A stretch of DNA of 59,578 nucleotides from an uncultured Oceanospirillaceae bacterium (GTDB lineage: Bacteria > Pseudomonadota > Gammaproteobacteria > Pseudomonadales > Balneatricaceae): positions 1 to 59,578 of the forward strand of contig CAKZPE010000064.1 of assembly GCA_937138495.1 (NCBI GenBank). Reading direction: 5' to 3'. Of the stretch, positions 44,667-52,395 are shown piece after piece. Made by a program: the position numbers and the translations under genes. The notes under the pieces were generated by a model, which saw only the letters and a program-made list of their open reading frames with translations, ran no database searches and was not told the origin of the DNA. Each line of letters begins with the position of its first letter. Within the stretch, counting starts at the first letter, position 1.

Positions 44667-44691
44667 CCCAAACTCAACATCGGAGTAAAAA

Positions 44692-45366
44692 TTGAAGAAG
44701 GAACTCCAAATAGCTGGTTATAGAAGAGTTAGCATATTCTCACGAATTAAATATAAATTCTTCCCAAACCAAGTGCTAGCATTAATGTGCGTTATTTCTC
44801 TTGCGTGGATAATAACATTTGACGTCGTATTCAAAGATGCTTCTGAATGGTTTTCTGGAGCTAATGATATTGTGAAATTGCTTAGTGCTATATCACTTTC
44901 TGTTATCTCAGGCTATTTTTTTTATTTGATTACCGTAATATTTCCAAACTATGATAAAAAGAAAAAACAAGCTCTATTTTTTTACTATCAAGTAGTGAAA
45001 ATCCAATGGGTCGTAGAGTGCATATTTCAAAATAAAAACACGGTCAATCCCTTAATGGCGTCAAAAGGGAAATATTATTTTGAAGACTATGCACGTTTTG
45101 AAGATAAAGATGAATTTAAAGAGATAAATATATTTGAACCTCATTATGATATTTATGAGCATGAAGAAAGCACATTCGAATTTATAGAAAGAAAACGAAT
45201 TGAAATAAGAAATTACATCATTGAAGTAGAAAGATTTTCATTTGAGATAAATTATGATTTCCACAGTGCTCTGAGAAGGTTAGAAGACTCAATACTATTC
45301 TTTAGATTCAATGAAGTCTTACAAGAAAAAAGAAAAGATAATTTGTTAGATGAATATCAATACTAA
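44692..45366 (+). CDS. Cassette 5 hypothetical membrane protein (224 aa), probably truncated
   Basis: No family recognised. Two hydrophobic helices (about residues 29-46 and 63-86) precede a long charged helical cytoplasmic part rich in Glu, Phe and Tyr. The start is TTG at 44692 with GGAG 6 bases upstream. The frame continues past the TAA at 45364-45366 for another 42 codons to a TAA at 45493, which lies in the remnant attC. Cassette 2 also ends in its attC heptamer, so the original gene was probably 267 residues and now has a premature stop. Confidence 0.65.
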   Translation: MKKELQIAGYRRVSIFSRIKYKFFPNQVLALMCVISLAWIITFDVVFKDASEWFSGANDIVKLLSAISLSVISGYFFYLITVIFPNYDKKKKQALFFYYQVVKIQWVVECIFQNKNTVNPLMASKGKYYFEDYARFEDKDEFKEINIFEPHYDIYEHEESTFEFIERKRIEIRNYIIEVERFSFEINYDFHSALRRLEDSILFFRFNEVLQEKRKDNLLDEYQY

Positions 45367-45489
45367 CACATGTACTCTGATGTATATAAAGTCATGGAGG
45401 GTGAATTAAAATCTGTATACCTAGAGCTGCATAATACGTATGGACATTTCATAGAGCACGAGAATTATAAAGCGTTTACATCCAATGGA

Positions 45490-45561
45490 AGCTAATAAAC
45501 GCATCATATTCGTCGCTGTGTTCCTGAGACACCTACTGCTCCCCATATGCGGAGGTTAATG
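45490..45561 (+). repeat. Degenerate attC site of cassette 5 (end of array)
   Basis: Starts AGCTAAT (TGCTAAC expected from the cassette's 5' end) followed by AAACGC as in typical attC sites, and ends GCGGAGGTTAATG. CGCATCATAT and ATATGCG can still pair. I infer a decayed site that marks the right end of the array. Confidence 0.5.
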
Positions 45562-45594
45562 TCTGCTCGGGACGGAAAAAGTATTAAATAACTT

Positions 45595-45615
45595 TGTCTG
45601 CTATTGGCACAAAGC
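45595..45615 (-). repeat. Right arm of imperfect inverted repeat flanking the cassette array
   Basis: Reverse complement matches 41326-41346 at 19 of 21 positions. It lies in the gene-free stretch 45367-45813, which otherwise holds the tail of the cassette 5 frame, the decayed attC and the phosphonate promoter at 45720-45769. Confidence 0.5.
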
Positions 45616-45719
45616 CATCATTCCACTCACTACGCTTTTTTTGATTTTATAGCTTCCTGTCTGCATTTCGCTTCGTCACTCTCTTAAACACTTTCCCCAG
45701 CTTTTCTGCATCGACAGGA

Positions 45720-45753
45720 TTGTCATTACCCTGTAATATTCTGTACTTATTAT
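45720..45753 (+). promoter_or_regulatory. Candidate Pho box and -10 of the HAD-phnZ-phnY operon
   Basis: TTGTCAT-TACC-CTGTAAT (45720-45737) matches the PhoB consensus of two CTGTCAT-like heptamers separated by 4 bases, with one main mismatch. TATTAT (45748-45753) follows 10 bases after, the usual place for the -10 of PhoB-activated promoters. Confidence 0.62.
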
Positions 45754-45769
45754 CTGGTCTATACCAGAT
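45752..45769. promoter_or_regulatory. Candidate PhnR operator 1
   Basis: Perfect 18-bp palindrome ATCTGGTCTATACCAGAT (7-bp arms, 4-bp centre) overlapping the -10 and start region of the HAD-phnZ-phnY promoter. The same 18 bases occur at 52296-52313. The GntR/HutC subfamily binds TGGT-N4-ACCA sites of this kind. Confidence 0.8.
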
Positions 45770-45813
45770 TGAGTTGTCGTTTTTTGCTTTCAATCTAGAT
45801 GAGAATTTAAGCC

Positions 45814-46470
45814 ATGGCCTTACGCATTTTTGACCTGGACGAAACCCTGACCTGTTGCGATACATCGTCGCTGTTCTGTGAGTATATGAAGGATACCGGT
45901 CTGGTGACCGATCCCGGATTTATCGTGGAAGAAGAACGGCTGATGGCGTTGTATGCGGAACGGAAAATGTCGGTGCATGAGTACATTGCATTTCAGGTGA
46001 AACCCCTGGCAGATATGGATGTGGCGGATATTGATCATCTGACGGAAAGCTTTGTTGCTGAAGTGATCGTGCCAAAGGTTTATCCCCAGGCAAAGGCGTT
46101 GCTGAGCGAGTTACGCAGTGCTGGCCATCGCCTGGTGATTGTCTCGGCCACGGCGGCCTTCATTGTGCGGGCGGTTGCTAAACAGCTGGGGGTTGAAGAT
46201 GTACTGGCGATTGATCTGGTGACGGAAAATAACCGTTATACCGGTGAAGTCGACGGGGTGCCTACTTATCAGGAAGGCAAGGTGACCCGGCTGAACGCCT
46301 GGCTGAAAAGCGAAGGGGAAACGCTGAACGGTGCCGCGTTTTACAGTGATTCGATGAATGATCTGCCATTGCTGGAGATTGTTGAACAGCCGGTGGCGAC
46401 GAATCCTGATCCCCGGCTGGCGGTGATTGCCGAGGCGCGGAACTGGCCACAACTCAACTGGACGATTTAA
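45814..46470 (+). CDS. HAD-IB family phosphatase (SerB-like), phosphonate-associated
   Basis: A 218-residue HAD phosphatase. Motif I IFDLDET (nucleophile D7, acid D9), motif II VIVSAT, the lysine in YQEGK, and motif III FYSDSMNDLPLL are all intact, as in phosphoserine phosphatase-like HAD-IB enzymes. It is first in an operon with phnZ and phnY, under the Pho box and PhnR operator. A clear paralogue lies at 56306. The substrate is unknown: a phosphomonoester released during organophosphorus breakdown is likely. No known step of PhnY/PhnZ chemistry needs it. Confidence 0.85.
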   Translation: MALRIFDLDETLTCCDTSSLFCEYMKDTGLVTDPGFIVEEERLMALYAERKMSVHEYIAFQVKPLADMDVADIDHLTESFVAEVIVPKVYPQAKALLSELRSAGHRLVIVSATAAFIVRAVAKQLGVEDVLAIDLVTENNRYTGEVDGVPTYQEGKVTRLNAWLKSEGETLNGAAFYSDSMNDLPLLEIVEQPVATNPDPRLAVIAEARNWPQLNWTI

Positions 46471-46554
46471 GCGGCGGTCAGTATTTCCCTGCCCGCCAAT
46501 TGAAATAGCAGGCTGTGCTTTTCCGGCCAGCCTGATCAACTGACGGGTAGACCT

Positions 46555-47106
46555 ATGCATCCAATTGTTAAGCAGATCACTGATCTGTTCGACGCTGAAG
46601 GCAGCCAGACCTACGGCGAAGATATTACACAAACCGAGCACGCTGTTCAGTGTGCAGAACTGGCCGTACGTGCCGGCGAGTCTGATGAGCTGGTAACAGC
46701 CGCACTGCTGCACGATATTGGCCATCTGCTGGCCGCCACCGATCTTGCCTTTGGTAATTACAAACATGACGCCGTGGGGGCTGAGTTTCTGGCGGATTAC
46801 TTTTCGCCGGCAGTAACCGAGCCGATCCGCCTGCATGCCCAGGCAAAGCGTTACCTGTGTTCGGTTGAAAAAGGTTATCTGGATGGCCTTTCAGCGGCAT
46901 CACTGGATTCATTCCATCATCAGGGTGGCCTGATGAATGCTGAGGAGTGCGACCGTTTTCTGGCGGAAACCTATGCCGGTTCAGCCATTAAACTGCGCCG
47001 CTGGGATGACGAAGGTAAAATTCAGGAACTGAGCCTTCAGCCCTTCAGCCATTATTTACCGCAACTTCAGGCCTGTGCCTGTCCGGCAGAGCAGGGGGCG
47101 GTATGA
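46555..47106 (+). CDS. phnZ: HD-domain diiron oxygenase PhnZ (hydroxy-aminoethylphosphonate cleavage)
   Basis: PhnZ oxidatively cleaves (R)-2-amino-1-hydroxyethylphosphonate to glycine and phosphate using a mixed-valence diiron site. The 183-residue protein has the HD-fold ligands H29, H53-D54, H57, H71, H94 and D151/D152, and an N-terminal YGEDITQTEHA (Y20, E22) in the place of the Tyr/Glu lid of PhnZ-type oxygenases. The ATGA overlap with the 2OG-oxygenase gene PhnY makes the pair a coupled unit. Other HD phosphohydrolases are possible by fold, but the neighbour settles the call. Confidence 0.88.
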   Translation: MHPIVKQITDLFDAEGSQTYGEDITQTEHAVQCAELAVRAGESDELVTAALLHDIGHLLAATDLAFGNYKHDAVGAEFLADYFSPAVTEPIRLHAQAKRYLCSVEKGYLDGLSAASLDSFHHQGGLMNAEECDRFLAETYAGSAIKLRRWDDEGKIQELSLQPFSHYLPQLQACACPAEQGAV

Positions 47107-47963
47107 TGTCCGGGAATAAAGAACGTTTTATGCGCCAGGGATATATCGTGCTGGAACAGGGGCTGAGTGCTGCGGATATGCAGATGCTGGAAGCGGCCAG
47201 TGCCGATTTATACAGCCACGCCGGTCAGCTGCTGGAACAGTTGCAGCAAAGCGGCGCTACCCTGAATGATTTTTATCAACAGAATCTTGATGAGCTGATC
47301 GTTGTCCCCGAGATTGATGATCCGCTGAAGGTATGCCGGTACGAATACATTAAGGGTTATAACCCCGTCATCCGGGAACAGCTGGTGCCTAAGTTTCAGG
47401 GGTTCATTAAAGCGCTGACCGGTGATGATTTTGTATTGTTTAAAGATAAGTGCAATGCCAAGAATCCGGGTGGCGGAGCCTTTGAACCCCATCAGGATGT
47501 GATTGCCTATAACCATCTGAAACCCAATTTTCATGTGACGGTGGCGATTTTTCTGGATGACGCAACGCTGGAAAATGGCTGTCTGTATTTCCCGGAAAAT
47601 TACCGCCGTGATCTGGAAGGGTATGGCTATGAACTTCAGACCACACCGAACGGTCAGTTGCCGATCCTGCCCAGCTATGACGGTGGCAGCAGCCACGGTG
47701 CGATTCAGCAGGACGTAGCCGGGCGGATTAAGTGGCAGCCAATTGAAGCCAAACCCGGTGATGTGGTGATTTTTGATTCGTACGTGCCGCATTATTCCGA
47801 GAAAAATGCGTCTGATAAATCCCGCCGGGCGATGTTCTATACCTTTAATGCGCAGCACTTCGGGGATTTTTACGATGCGTACTACGGGATGAAACACCGG
47901 GAGTTTGATAACCCGAGCTTTCATGTGGCGACGCCAACGGCTCACCGTAAATCTGCACTGTAA
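47103..47963 (+). CDS. phnY: 2-oxoglutarate/Fe(II) dioxygenase PhnY (2-aminoethylphosphonate hydroxylase)
   Basis: Hydroxylates 2-aminoethylphosphonate at C1 to make the PhnZ substrate. The 286-residue PhyH-type protein has Fe ligands H130 and D132 (in FEPHQDVIAYN) and H230 (YVPHYSEKN), with R241/R242 placed to bind 2-oxoglutarate. The start overlaps the phnZ stop by 4 bases. A strong terminator follows at 47982. With PhnZ this pathway gives glycine and phosphate without a transaminase step. Confidence 0.9.
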   Translation: MMSGNKERFMRQGYIVLEQGLSAADMQMLEAASADLYSHAGQLLEQLQQSGATLNDFYQQNLDELIVVPEIDDPLKVCRYEYIKGYNPVIREQLVPKFQGFIKALTGDDFVLFKDKCNAKNPGGGAFEPHQDVIAYNHLKPNFHVTVAIFLDDATLENGCLYFPENYRRDLEGYGYELQTTPNGQLPILPSYDGGSSHGAIQQDVAGRIKWQPIEAKPGDVVIFDSYVPHYSEKNASDKSRRAMFYTFNAQHFGDFYDAYYGMKHREFDNPSFHVATPTAHRKSAL

Positions 47964-47981
47964 TACTGAACGAACCAACTG

Positions 47982-48010
47982 GAACGGGATGCATGGCATC
48001 CCGTTTTTTT
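47982..48010 (+). terminator. Intrinsic terminator of the HAD-phnZ-phnY operon
   Basis: Stem AACGGGATGC / GCATCCCGTT with a 3-base loop and T7, 18 bases after the phnY stop. Confidence 0.93.
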
Positions 48011-48040
48011 GTCTGGGATTTATCCCGTGACAGGGGGGAA

Positions 48041-48096
48041 TTGTCAAAAATCCGTTATCTGTTTGTCACTTTTCTGTCATCAGGCGGCCGGATAAT
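48041..48096 (+). promoter_or_regulatory. Tandem Pho boxes and -10 of the phnSTU operon
   Basis: Four heptamers with strict 11-bp period: TTGTCAA, CCGTTAT, TTGTCAC, CTGTCAT (starts 48041, 48052, 48063, 48074). The last pair, TTGTCAC-TTTT-CTGTCAT, is close to the PhoB consensus. GATAAT (48091-48096) follows 10 bases later as the -10; no -35 is apparent, as usual for PhoB promoters. Confidence 0.75.
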
Positions 48097-48100
48097 TATT

Positions 48101-48112
48101 TGGTATAGACCA
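48101..48112. promoter_or_regulatory. Candidate PhnR operator 2
   Basis: TGGTATAGACCA, the same core as operators 1 and 3 read in the opposite direction, placed 4 bases after the presumed -10 so that a bound repressor would block initiation at the PhoB-dependent promoter. Confidence 0.75.
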
Positions 48113-48191
48113 GCGGGTGCAGCACGTTCTGCCCAGGCTGAACAATAACAGCGGCTTAGCCGTTACTTCTGTGCTGAATGAGGATGAAGAA

Positions 48192-49217
48192 ATGAAACTG
48201 ATGGCAAAGGCCCGTGTATTAGCGGCGGCACTGGGAATGGGCGCTGCTCTGCAGGCTCAGGCACAAACGGATCTGACGGTTTATACCGCACTGGAAGCGG
48301 ATCAGCTGAAAAGCTACGCCACTGCATTTGAGAAGAATAATCCGGATGTAAAGATCCGCTGGGTCCGTGATTCCACCGGTATCATTACTGCGCGTTTGCT
48401 GGCTGAAAAAGAAAACCCGCAGGCCGATGTGGTTCTGGGGCTGGCGGCGACCAGCCTGCTGGTGCTGAAGGATCAGGGCATGCTGCAGGGCTATAAGCCG
48501 GCGGGTGTTGAAAAGCTGAGTAAGAAGTTTGTTGATGCCGATGCCACCCCTTCATGGGTTGGGATGGATGCCTGGGTGGCGTCTATCTGCTACAACACCG
48601 TTGAAGCGGAAAAGCTGAACCTGCCCAAGCCTGCCAGTTGGCAGGATCTGACCCGCCCGGAATATAAGGGCCATGTGATCATGCCGAACCCGAATTCTTC
48701 CGGTACCGGTTTTCTGGATGTATCCAGCTGGCTGCAGAGCTTTGGTGAAGAGCAGGGCTGGGCCTTCATGGACAAGCTGCACACTAACGTAGACCGTTAC
48801 ACCCACTCCGGTTCCAAGCCCTGCAAACTGGCGGCTGCCGGCGAAACGGCTATCGGTATTTCCTTTGCTTACCGGGGTGCCAAACTGGTCACTAAAGGGG
48901 CGCCGATTGAGGTGATCTTCCCGTCTGAAGGCCTGGGCTGGGACATGGAAGCCGCGGCCATTGTTAAAGGTACCGACAAGCTGCAGGCCGCTAAAACACT
49001 GATGGACTGGACCGTCACCCGTCCGGCGAACGAGCTGTATAACGAAAGCTATGCAGTGGTTGCTATGCCGGGTGTTGCCAAGCCTATAAAAAACTACCCG
49101 ACTGACATTGCCGAGCGGATGATCGATAACGATTTCCAGTGGTCCGCCGTGAACCGTTCACGCATCCTCAAAGAGTGGCAACAGCGTTACGACAGCAAGA
49201 GTGAACCGAAGAAGTAA
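48192..49217 (+). CDS. phnS: 2-Aminoethylphosphonate ABC transporter substrate-binding protein
   Basis: Periplasmic binding protein of the phosphonate importer. The 341-residue precursor has a signal peptide (MKLMAKARVLAAALGMGAAL, cleavage after AQA) and the iron(III)/AEP-binding-protein-like sequence LTVYTALEADQLKSYATAF, WVRDSTGIITARLLAE and SSGTGFLDVSSWLQ. I use the ATG at 48192 with GAGGATGAAGAA upstream; the frame extends back to 48117 but without a signal peptide at its start. It is the first gene of phnSTU. A terminator-like hairpin after it may let it be made in excess over the membrane part. Confidence 0.9.
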   Translation: MKLMAKARVLAAALGMGAALQAQAQTDLTVYTALEADQLKSYATAFEKNNPDVKIRWVRDSTGIITARLLAEKENPQADVVLGLAATSLLVLKDQGMLQGYKPAGVEKLSKKFVDADATPSWVGMDAWVASICYNTVEAEKLNLPKPASWQDLTRPEYKGHVIMPNPNSSGTGFLDVSSWLQSFGEEQGWAFMDKLHTNVDRYTHSGSKPCKLAAAGETAIGISFAYRGAKLVTKGAPIEVIFPSEGLGWDMEAAAIVKGTDKLQAAKTLMDWTVTRPANELYNESYAVVAMPGVAKPIKNYPTDIAERMIDNDFQWSAVNRSRILKEWQQRYDSKSEPKK

Positions 49218-49240
49218 CCTCGCATTCGCACTGAAAAGCG

Positions 49241-49267
49241 GCAGCTCTTTCTGACTGCTGCTTTTTT
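49241..49267 (+). terminator. Partial terminator after phnS
   Basis: GCAGC / GCTGC stem with an 11-base loop, then T6, in the 130-bp gap before phnT. Too weak to be a full stop; probably attenuates or protects the phnS 3' end. Confidence 0.55.
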
Positions 49268-49347
49268 GTATTCAGACGTCGTAATCAGTAATAGCCAGGC
49301 CGCCGGAGACCGGGTGTCAGCAGGTGGCAATGAATGGAGTGTGACCA

Positions 49348-50526
49348 ATGTCCGCTGCCCCGTATTTACATATTCATCAGTTGGAAAAACGTTTTGGCGA
49401 TTTTGTCGCCCTGCAGAATATTTCCCTGCAAGTGGAAGAGGGTGAGTTTGTGTGTTTTCTCGGCCCCTCCGGTTGCGGTAAAACAACTCTGTTGCGGATC
49501 ATTGCCGGTCTGGAACAGGTGCAGCAGGGACGTATTTCGCAAGCCGGTAAGGACATTACCCGGCTGCCGCCACAACAGCGTGATTTTGGCATCGTGTTTC
49601 AGTCCTATGCATTATTTCCGAACCTGACTGTCAGTGAAAACATCGCCTACGGTCTGGTGAATAATAAACTCAGCCGTCAGGACCGTACTGTGCGGGTGAA
49701 CGATTTACTGGAACAGATTGATCTGCCCGGCATTGGCGATAAGTTTCCGGGACAGTTATCCGGCGGCCAGCAGCAACGGGTTGCACTGGCGCGGGCGCTG
49801 GCGATTCAGCCGGGCCTGTTATTGCTGGATGAGCCACTGTCGGCGCTGGATGCCCGGGTACGGTTACACCTGCGTAAAGAAATCTGTGAATTACAACGTT
49901 CGCTGGGCATTACCACAATTATGGTGACACACGACCAGGATGAAGCCCTGACCATGGCAGACAGGATCGTGGTGATGGATCATGGCACCATTGCTCAGGT
50001 CGGTACGCCGGAAGAGATTTACCGGCATCCGGCTACCGCCTTCGTGGCCCGCTTTATTGGCAGTATGAATCTGTTGCCTGGCCGGGTGCTGGAAGGGCAT
50101 AACCTGCTAATCGGTGATACTGAGCTGGCGTTACCGCTGATGCTTAGTCAGAACGTCGAAGAGGGCTTACTGGGCTTCCGTCCGGAAATGGTCCGCGTGC
50201 TGCAGGGGCCGGAAGAGGTAAAGGCCGACACCCTCTTACTGCAGGGCGAGGTGGCCCAGGTGAACTTTATGGGCGCTTTTGTGCGGCTGGTTGTGACGAT
50301 TGCCCGGAATACGGATATCGAAGTGGATCTGCCGGTGCAGCAGTATTCACAGCGTCAGCTGAAAGCCGGTGATCACTTACAGTTGGCGATTGATACTGAG
50401 AGCCTGCATTTTTATCCCCAGCCGCCGGTTGATGAACCTACCCGGGTCAGTATTCGGCAATCAGATCCTCAGCCACAACACGTATTTGCGGAAGTGATGG
50501 ACAGCGTAATGGAGGCTCAGGCATGA
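49348..50526 (+). CDS. phnT: 2-Aminoethylphosphonate ABC transporter ATP-binding protein
   Basis: A 392-residue ATPase of the importer. Walker A GPSGCGKT (39-46), signature LSGGQ (137-141), Walker B LLLLDEP (D161, E162) and the H-loop MVTHDQDEA are intact; the C-terminal 150 residues are a TOBE-type regulatory domain. GGAG precedes the ATG at 49348. The stop overlaps the permease start in ATGA. Confidence 0.92.
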   Translation: MSAAPYLHIHQLEKRFGDFVALQNISLQVEEGEFVCFLGPSGCGKTTLLRIIAGLEQVQQGRISQAGKDITRLPPQQRDFGIVFQSYALFPNLTVSENIAYGLVNNKLSRQDRTVRVNDLLEQIDLPGIGDKFPGQLSGGQQQRVALARALAIQPGLLLLDEPLSALDARVRLHLRKEICELQRSLGITTIMVTHDQDEALTMADRIVVMDHGTIAQVGTPEEIYRHPATAFVARFIGSMNLLPGRVLEGHNLLIGDTELALPLMLSQNVEEGLLGFRPEMVRVLQGPEEVKADTLLLQGEVAQVNFMGAFVRLVVTIARNTDIEVDLPVQQYSQRQLKAGDHLQLAIDTESLHFYPQPPVDEPTRVSIRQSDPQPQHVFAEVMDSVMEAQA

Positions 50527-52214
50527 GCGCAATTGCTGCCTGCAGGTTAATGCCTGTCTGGAATACCGAGGCCTTCGTACAACGGGCTTTGTTGTTGCTG
50601 GGGGTCCTGTTTCTGATTCTCGGATTGCTGGCGCCACTGAGTACCATGCTGCTGAAAAGTGTGCAGGATCATGCCGGTAACTTTATTGGTCTGGCCAACT
50701 ATGCGGAGTATTTTACCAATCCGGCATTATTTGGCTCGATTATAAATTCCCTGGTCATCGCCTGCTGGACGACGGTGATTGTGGTGACCTGCGCGTTTAT
50801 AACCGCCTATGCACTGACCCGCAGCGGCATGGCCGGTAAAAAAGGCTTTCGGCTGATCAGCAGCCTGCCGTTGTTCGCACCGTCATTACTGCCGGCCCTG
50901 AGCATGATCTACCTGTTTGGTAACCAGGGGATACTGAAGGGCTGGCTACCGGTGGATTCCATCTATGGCCCGGTGGGCATCGTCATGGGGCTGTGTTTCT
51001 GGATTTTTCCCCATGCGCTGATGATTCTGATCACGGCGATGTCGAACAGCGACGCCCGCCTGTATGAAGCGGCTAAAGCGCTGAAAACACCTGGCTGGCG
51101 GGTATTTCTGACCATCACTTTACCCGGGGTCCGTTATGGGTTGGTGAACACCATCTTTGTCTGTTTTACGCTGGCGATCACGGATTTTGGTGTCGCCAAG
51201 GTGATTGGCGGCCAGTACAACGTGCTGGCGACGGATATCTACAAGCAGGTTGTCGGCCAGCAGAATTTTCAGATGGGCGCGGTGGTCAGCGTCATTCTGC
51301 TGTTGCCGGCTATTCTGTCATTCTGGATAGAACGCCGGGTGCAGAAGCGCCAGACCGCACAGGTAAGTGCACGTGCCGTGGCGATTCAGCCGGAATCCCA
51401 GCCGTTACAGGATAACCTGCTGATGCTGTTCTGTGGTGGCATTGCTGCCTTTCTGCTGCTGGTGATCGGCATGGCGATGTACGCATCGCTGATTAGCTTC
51501 TGGCCCTATAATCTGACCCTGTCACTGGATAACTACCAGTTCGATATGATGGATGGCGGGGGCTGGGATTCGTACTTCAATTCCCTGCGGATGGCGTTCT
51601 GGGTGGCAATCACCGGTACGGCTGTTATCTTTCTGCTGGCGTATCTGAACGAGAAAGTTAAAGCCTTACCATTGTTGCGCAAAACCATGCAGTTTCTGGC
51701 AATGTTGCCCATGGCTGTACCGGGCATGGTGCTGGGATTGTCTTATATTTTCTTCTTCAACTCGCCGGATAATCCTCTGAACTTTATGTATGGCACCCTG
51801 GCGATTCTGGTGCTTAATACGCTGGTGCACTTTTATACGGTGTGTCATCTGACAGCCAGTACCAGCCTGAAGCAGATTGACGGTGAGTTCGAATCGGTAT
51901 CGGCATCCCTGAAAGTGCCTTTTTATACAACCTTTCGCCGGGTAACGCTGCCATTGTGTTTACCCGCTGTGCTGGATATTTCGGTGTATCTGTTTGTAAA
52001 TGCCATGACGACCGTCTCGGCGGTGGTGTTTCTGTATTCGGCGGATACCACGCTGGCGTCAGTAGCGGTGATTAATATGGATGAAGCGGGGGATACCGCA
52101 CCGGCTGCGGCAATGGCCGTATTGCTGATGTTCACTGCACTGGGGGTGAAGAGTTTCCACTGGTTGATCAGCCGGGAGTTGCTCGCCCGCAGTCAGCGCT
52201 GGCGCCATGCCTGA
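50523..52214 (+). CDS. phnU: 2-Aminoethylphosphonate ABC transporter permease, two fused permease halves
   Basis: A 563-residue inner-membrane protein with about 12 helices in two homologous halves. Each half carries an EAA-type loop for contact with PhnT: YEAAKALKTPGWRVFLTITLPG (about 180-201) and FESVSASLKVPFYTTFRRVTLP (about 455-476). Fusing both permease domains in one chain is usual for this AEP transporter subgroup. It overlaps phnT by 4 bases and ends the operon. Confidence 0.9.
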   Translation: MSAIAACRLMPVWNTEAFVQRALLLLGVLFLILGLLAPLSTMLLKSVQDHAGNFIGLANYAEYFTNPALFGSIINSLVIACWTTVIVVTCAFITAYALTRSGMAGKKGFRLISSLPLFAPSLLPALSMIYLFGNQGILKGWLPVDSIYGPVGIVMGLCFWIFPHALMILITAMSNSDARLYEAAKALKTPGWRVFLTITLPGVRYGLVNTIFVCFTLAITDFGVAKVIGGQYNVLATDIYKQVVGQQNFQMGAVVSVILLLPAILSFWIERRVQKRQTAQVSARAVAIQPESQPLQDNLLMLFCGGIAAFLLLVIGMAMYASLISFWPYNLTLSLDNYQFDMMDGGGWDSYFNSLRMAFWVAITGTAVIFLLAYLNEKVKALPLLRKTMQFLAMLPMAVPGMVLGLSYIFFFNSPDNPLNFMYGTLAILVLNTLVHFYTVCHLTASTSLKQIDGEFESVSASLKVPFYTTFRRVTLPLCLPAVLDISVYLFVNAMTTVSAVVFLYSADTTLASVAVINMDEAGDTAPAAAMAVLLMFTALGVKSFHWLISRELLARSQRWRHA

Positions 52215-52295
52215 CATTGCTGGCGATGATTTTGTCCGGTACTCAGGTGGCTTTAATTGACTTAAGTACCGGGTCTTGTCAGTTTTATTTATCTC

Positions 52296-52313
52296 ATCTG
52301 GTCTATACCAGAT
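52296..52313. promoter_or_regulatory. Candidate PhnR operator 3, upstream of phnX
   Basis: ATCTGGTCTATACCAGAT, identical over all 18 bases to operator 1. A -35-like TTGTCA (52276-52281) lies upstream, but the second Pho heptamer is missing, so this promoter may depend on PhnR more than on PhoB. Confidence 0.78.
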
Positions 52314-52395
52314 TGTGGTGTTATTTCCTTCCTGTATAATTCCTGCATTCGTAATCACAGAGTTTGACGGCCTTTTCCGGCCGGATGAGGTGCGT

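Larger units (their letters stand above)
41673..45561 (+). mobile_element. Integron gene-cassette array without integrase (CALIN-like), five cassettes
   Basis: Five AT-rich single-gene units in the same orientation, each ending in an attC-like element. The decisive sign is that each cassette's 5' heptamer is the exact reverse complement of the heptamer at the start of its own attC: GTTAGGT/ACCTAAC, GTTATGC/GCATAAC, GTTATAT/ATATAAC and GTTAGCG/CGCTAAC for cassettes 1-4, as expected if they once existed as circular cassettes. The fifth pair (GTTAGCA / AGCTAAT) is decayed. No intI is present in the window. The array lies between the phnR/GGDEF-EAL genes and the phosphonate operons. Confidence 0.88.

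Noticed and set aside
45361..45367. TACTAAC as the attC start of cassette 5
   Set aside because: It differs from the expected TGCTAAC, no attC-like sequence follows, and the coding frame continues beyond it to a better remnant at 45490.
45647..45865. 72-codon minus-strand frame over the phosphonate promoter
   Set aside because: It overlaps the Pho box, operator and start of the HAD gene and has no ribosome site or family resemblance.
52276..52293. Full Pho box upstream of phnX
   Set aside because: TTGTCAG fits one heptamer, but the second (ATTTATC) does not match and no 10-bp spaced -10 follows.
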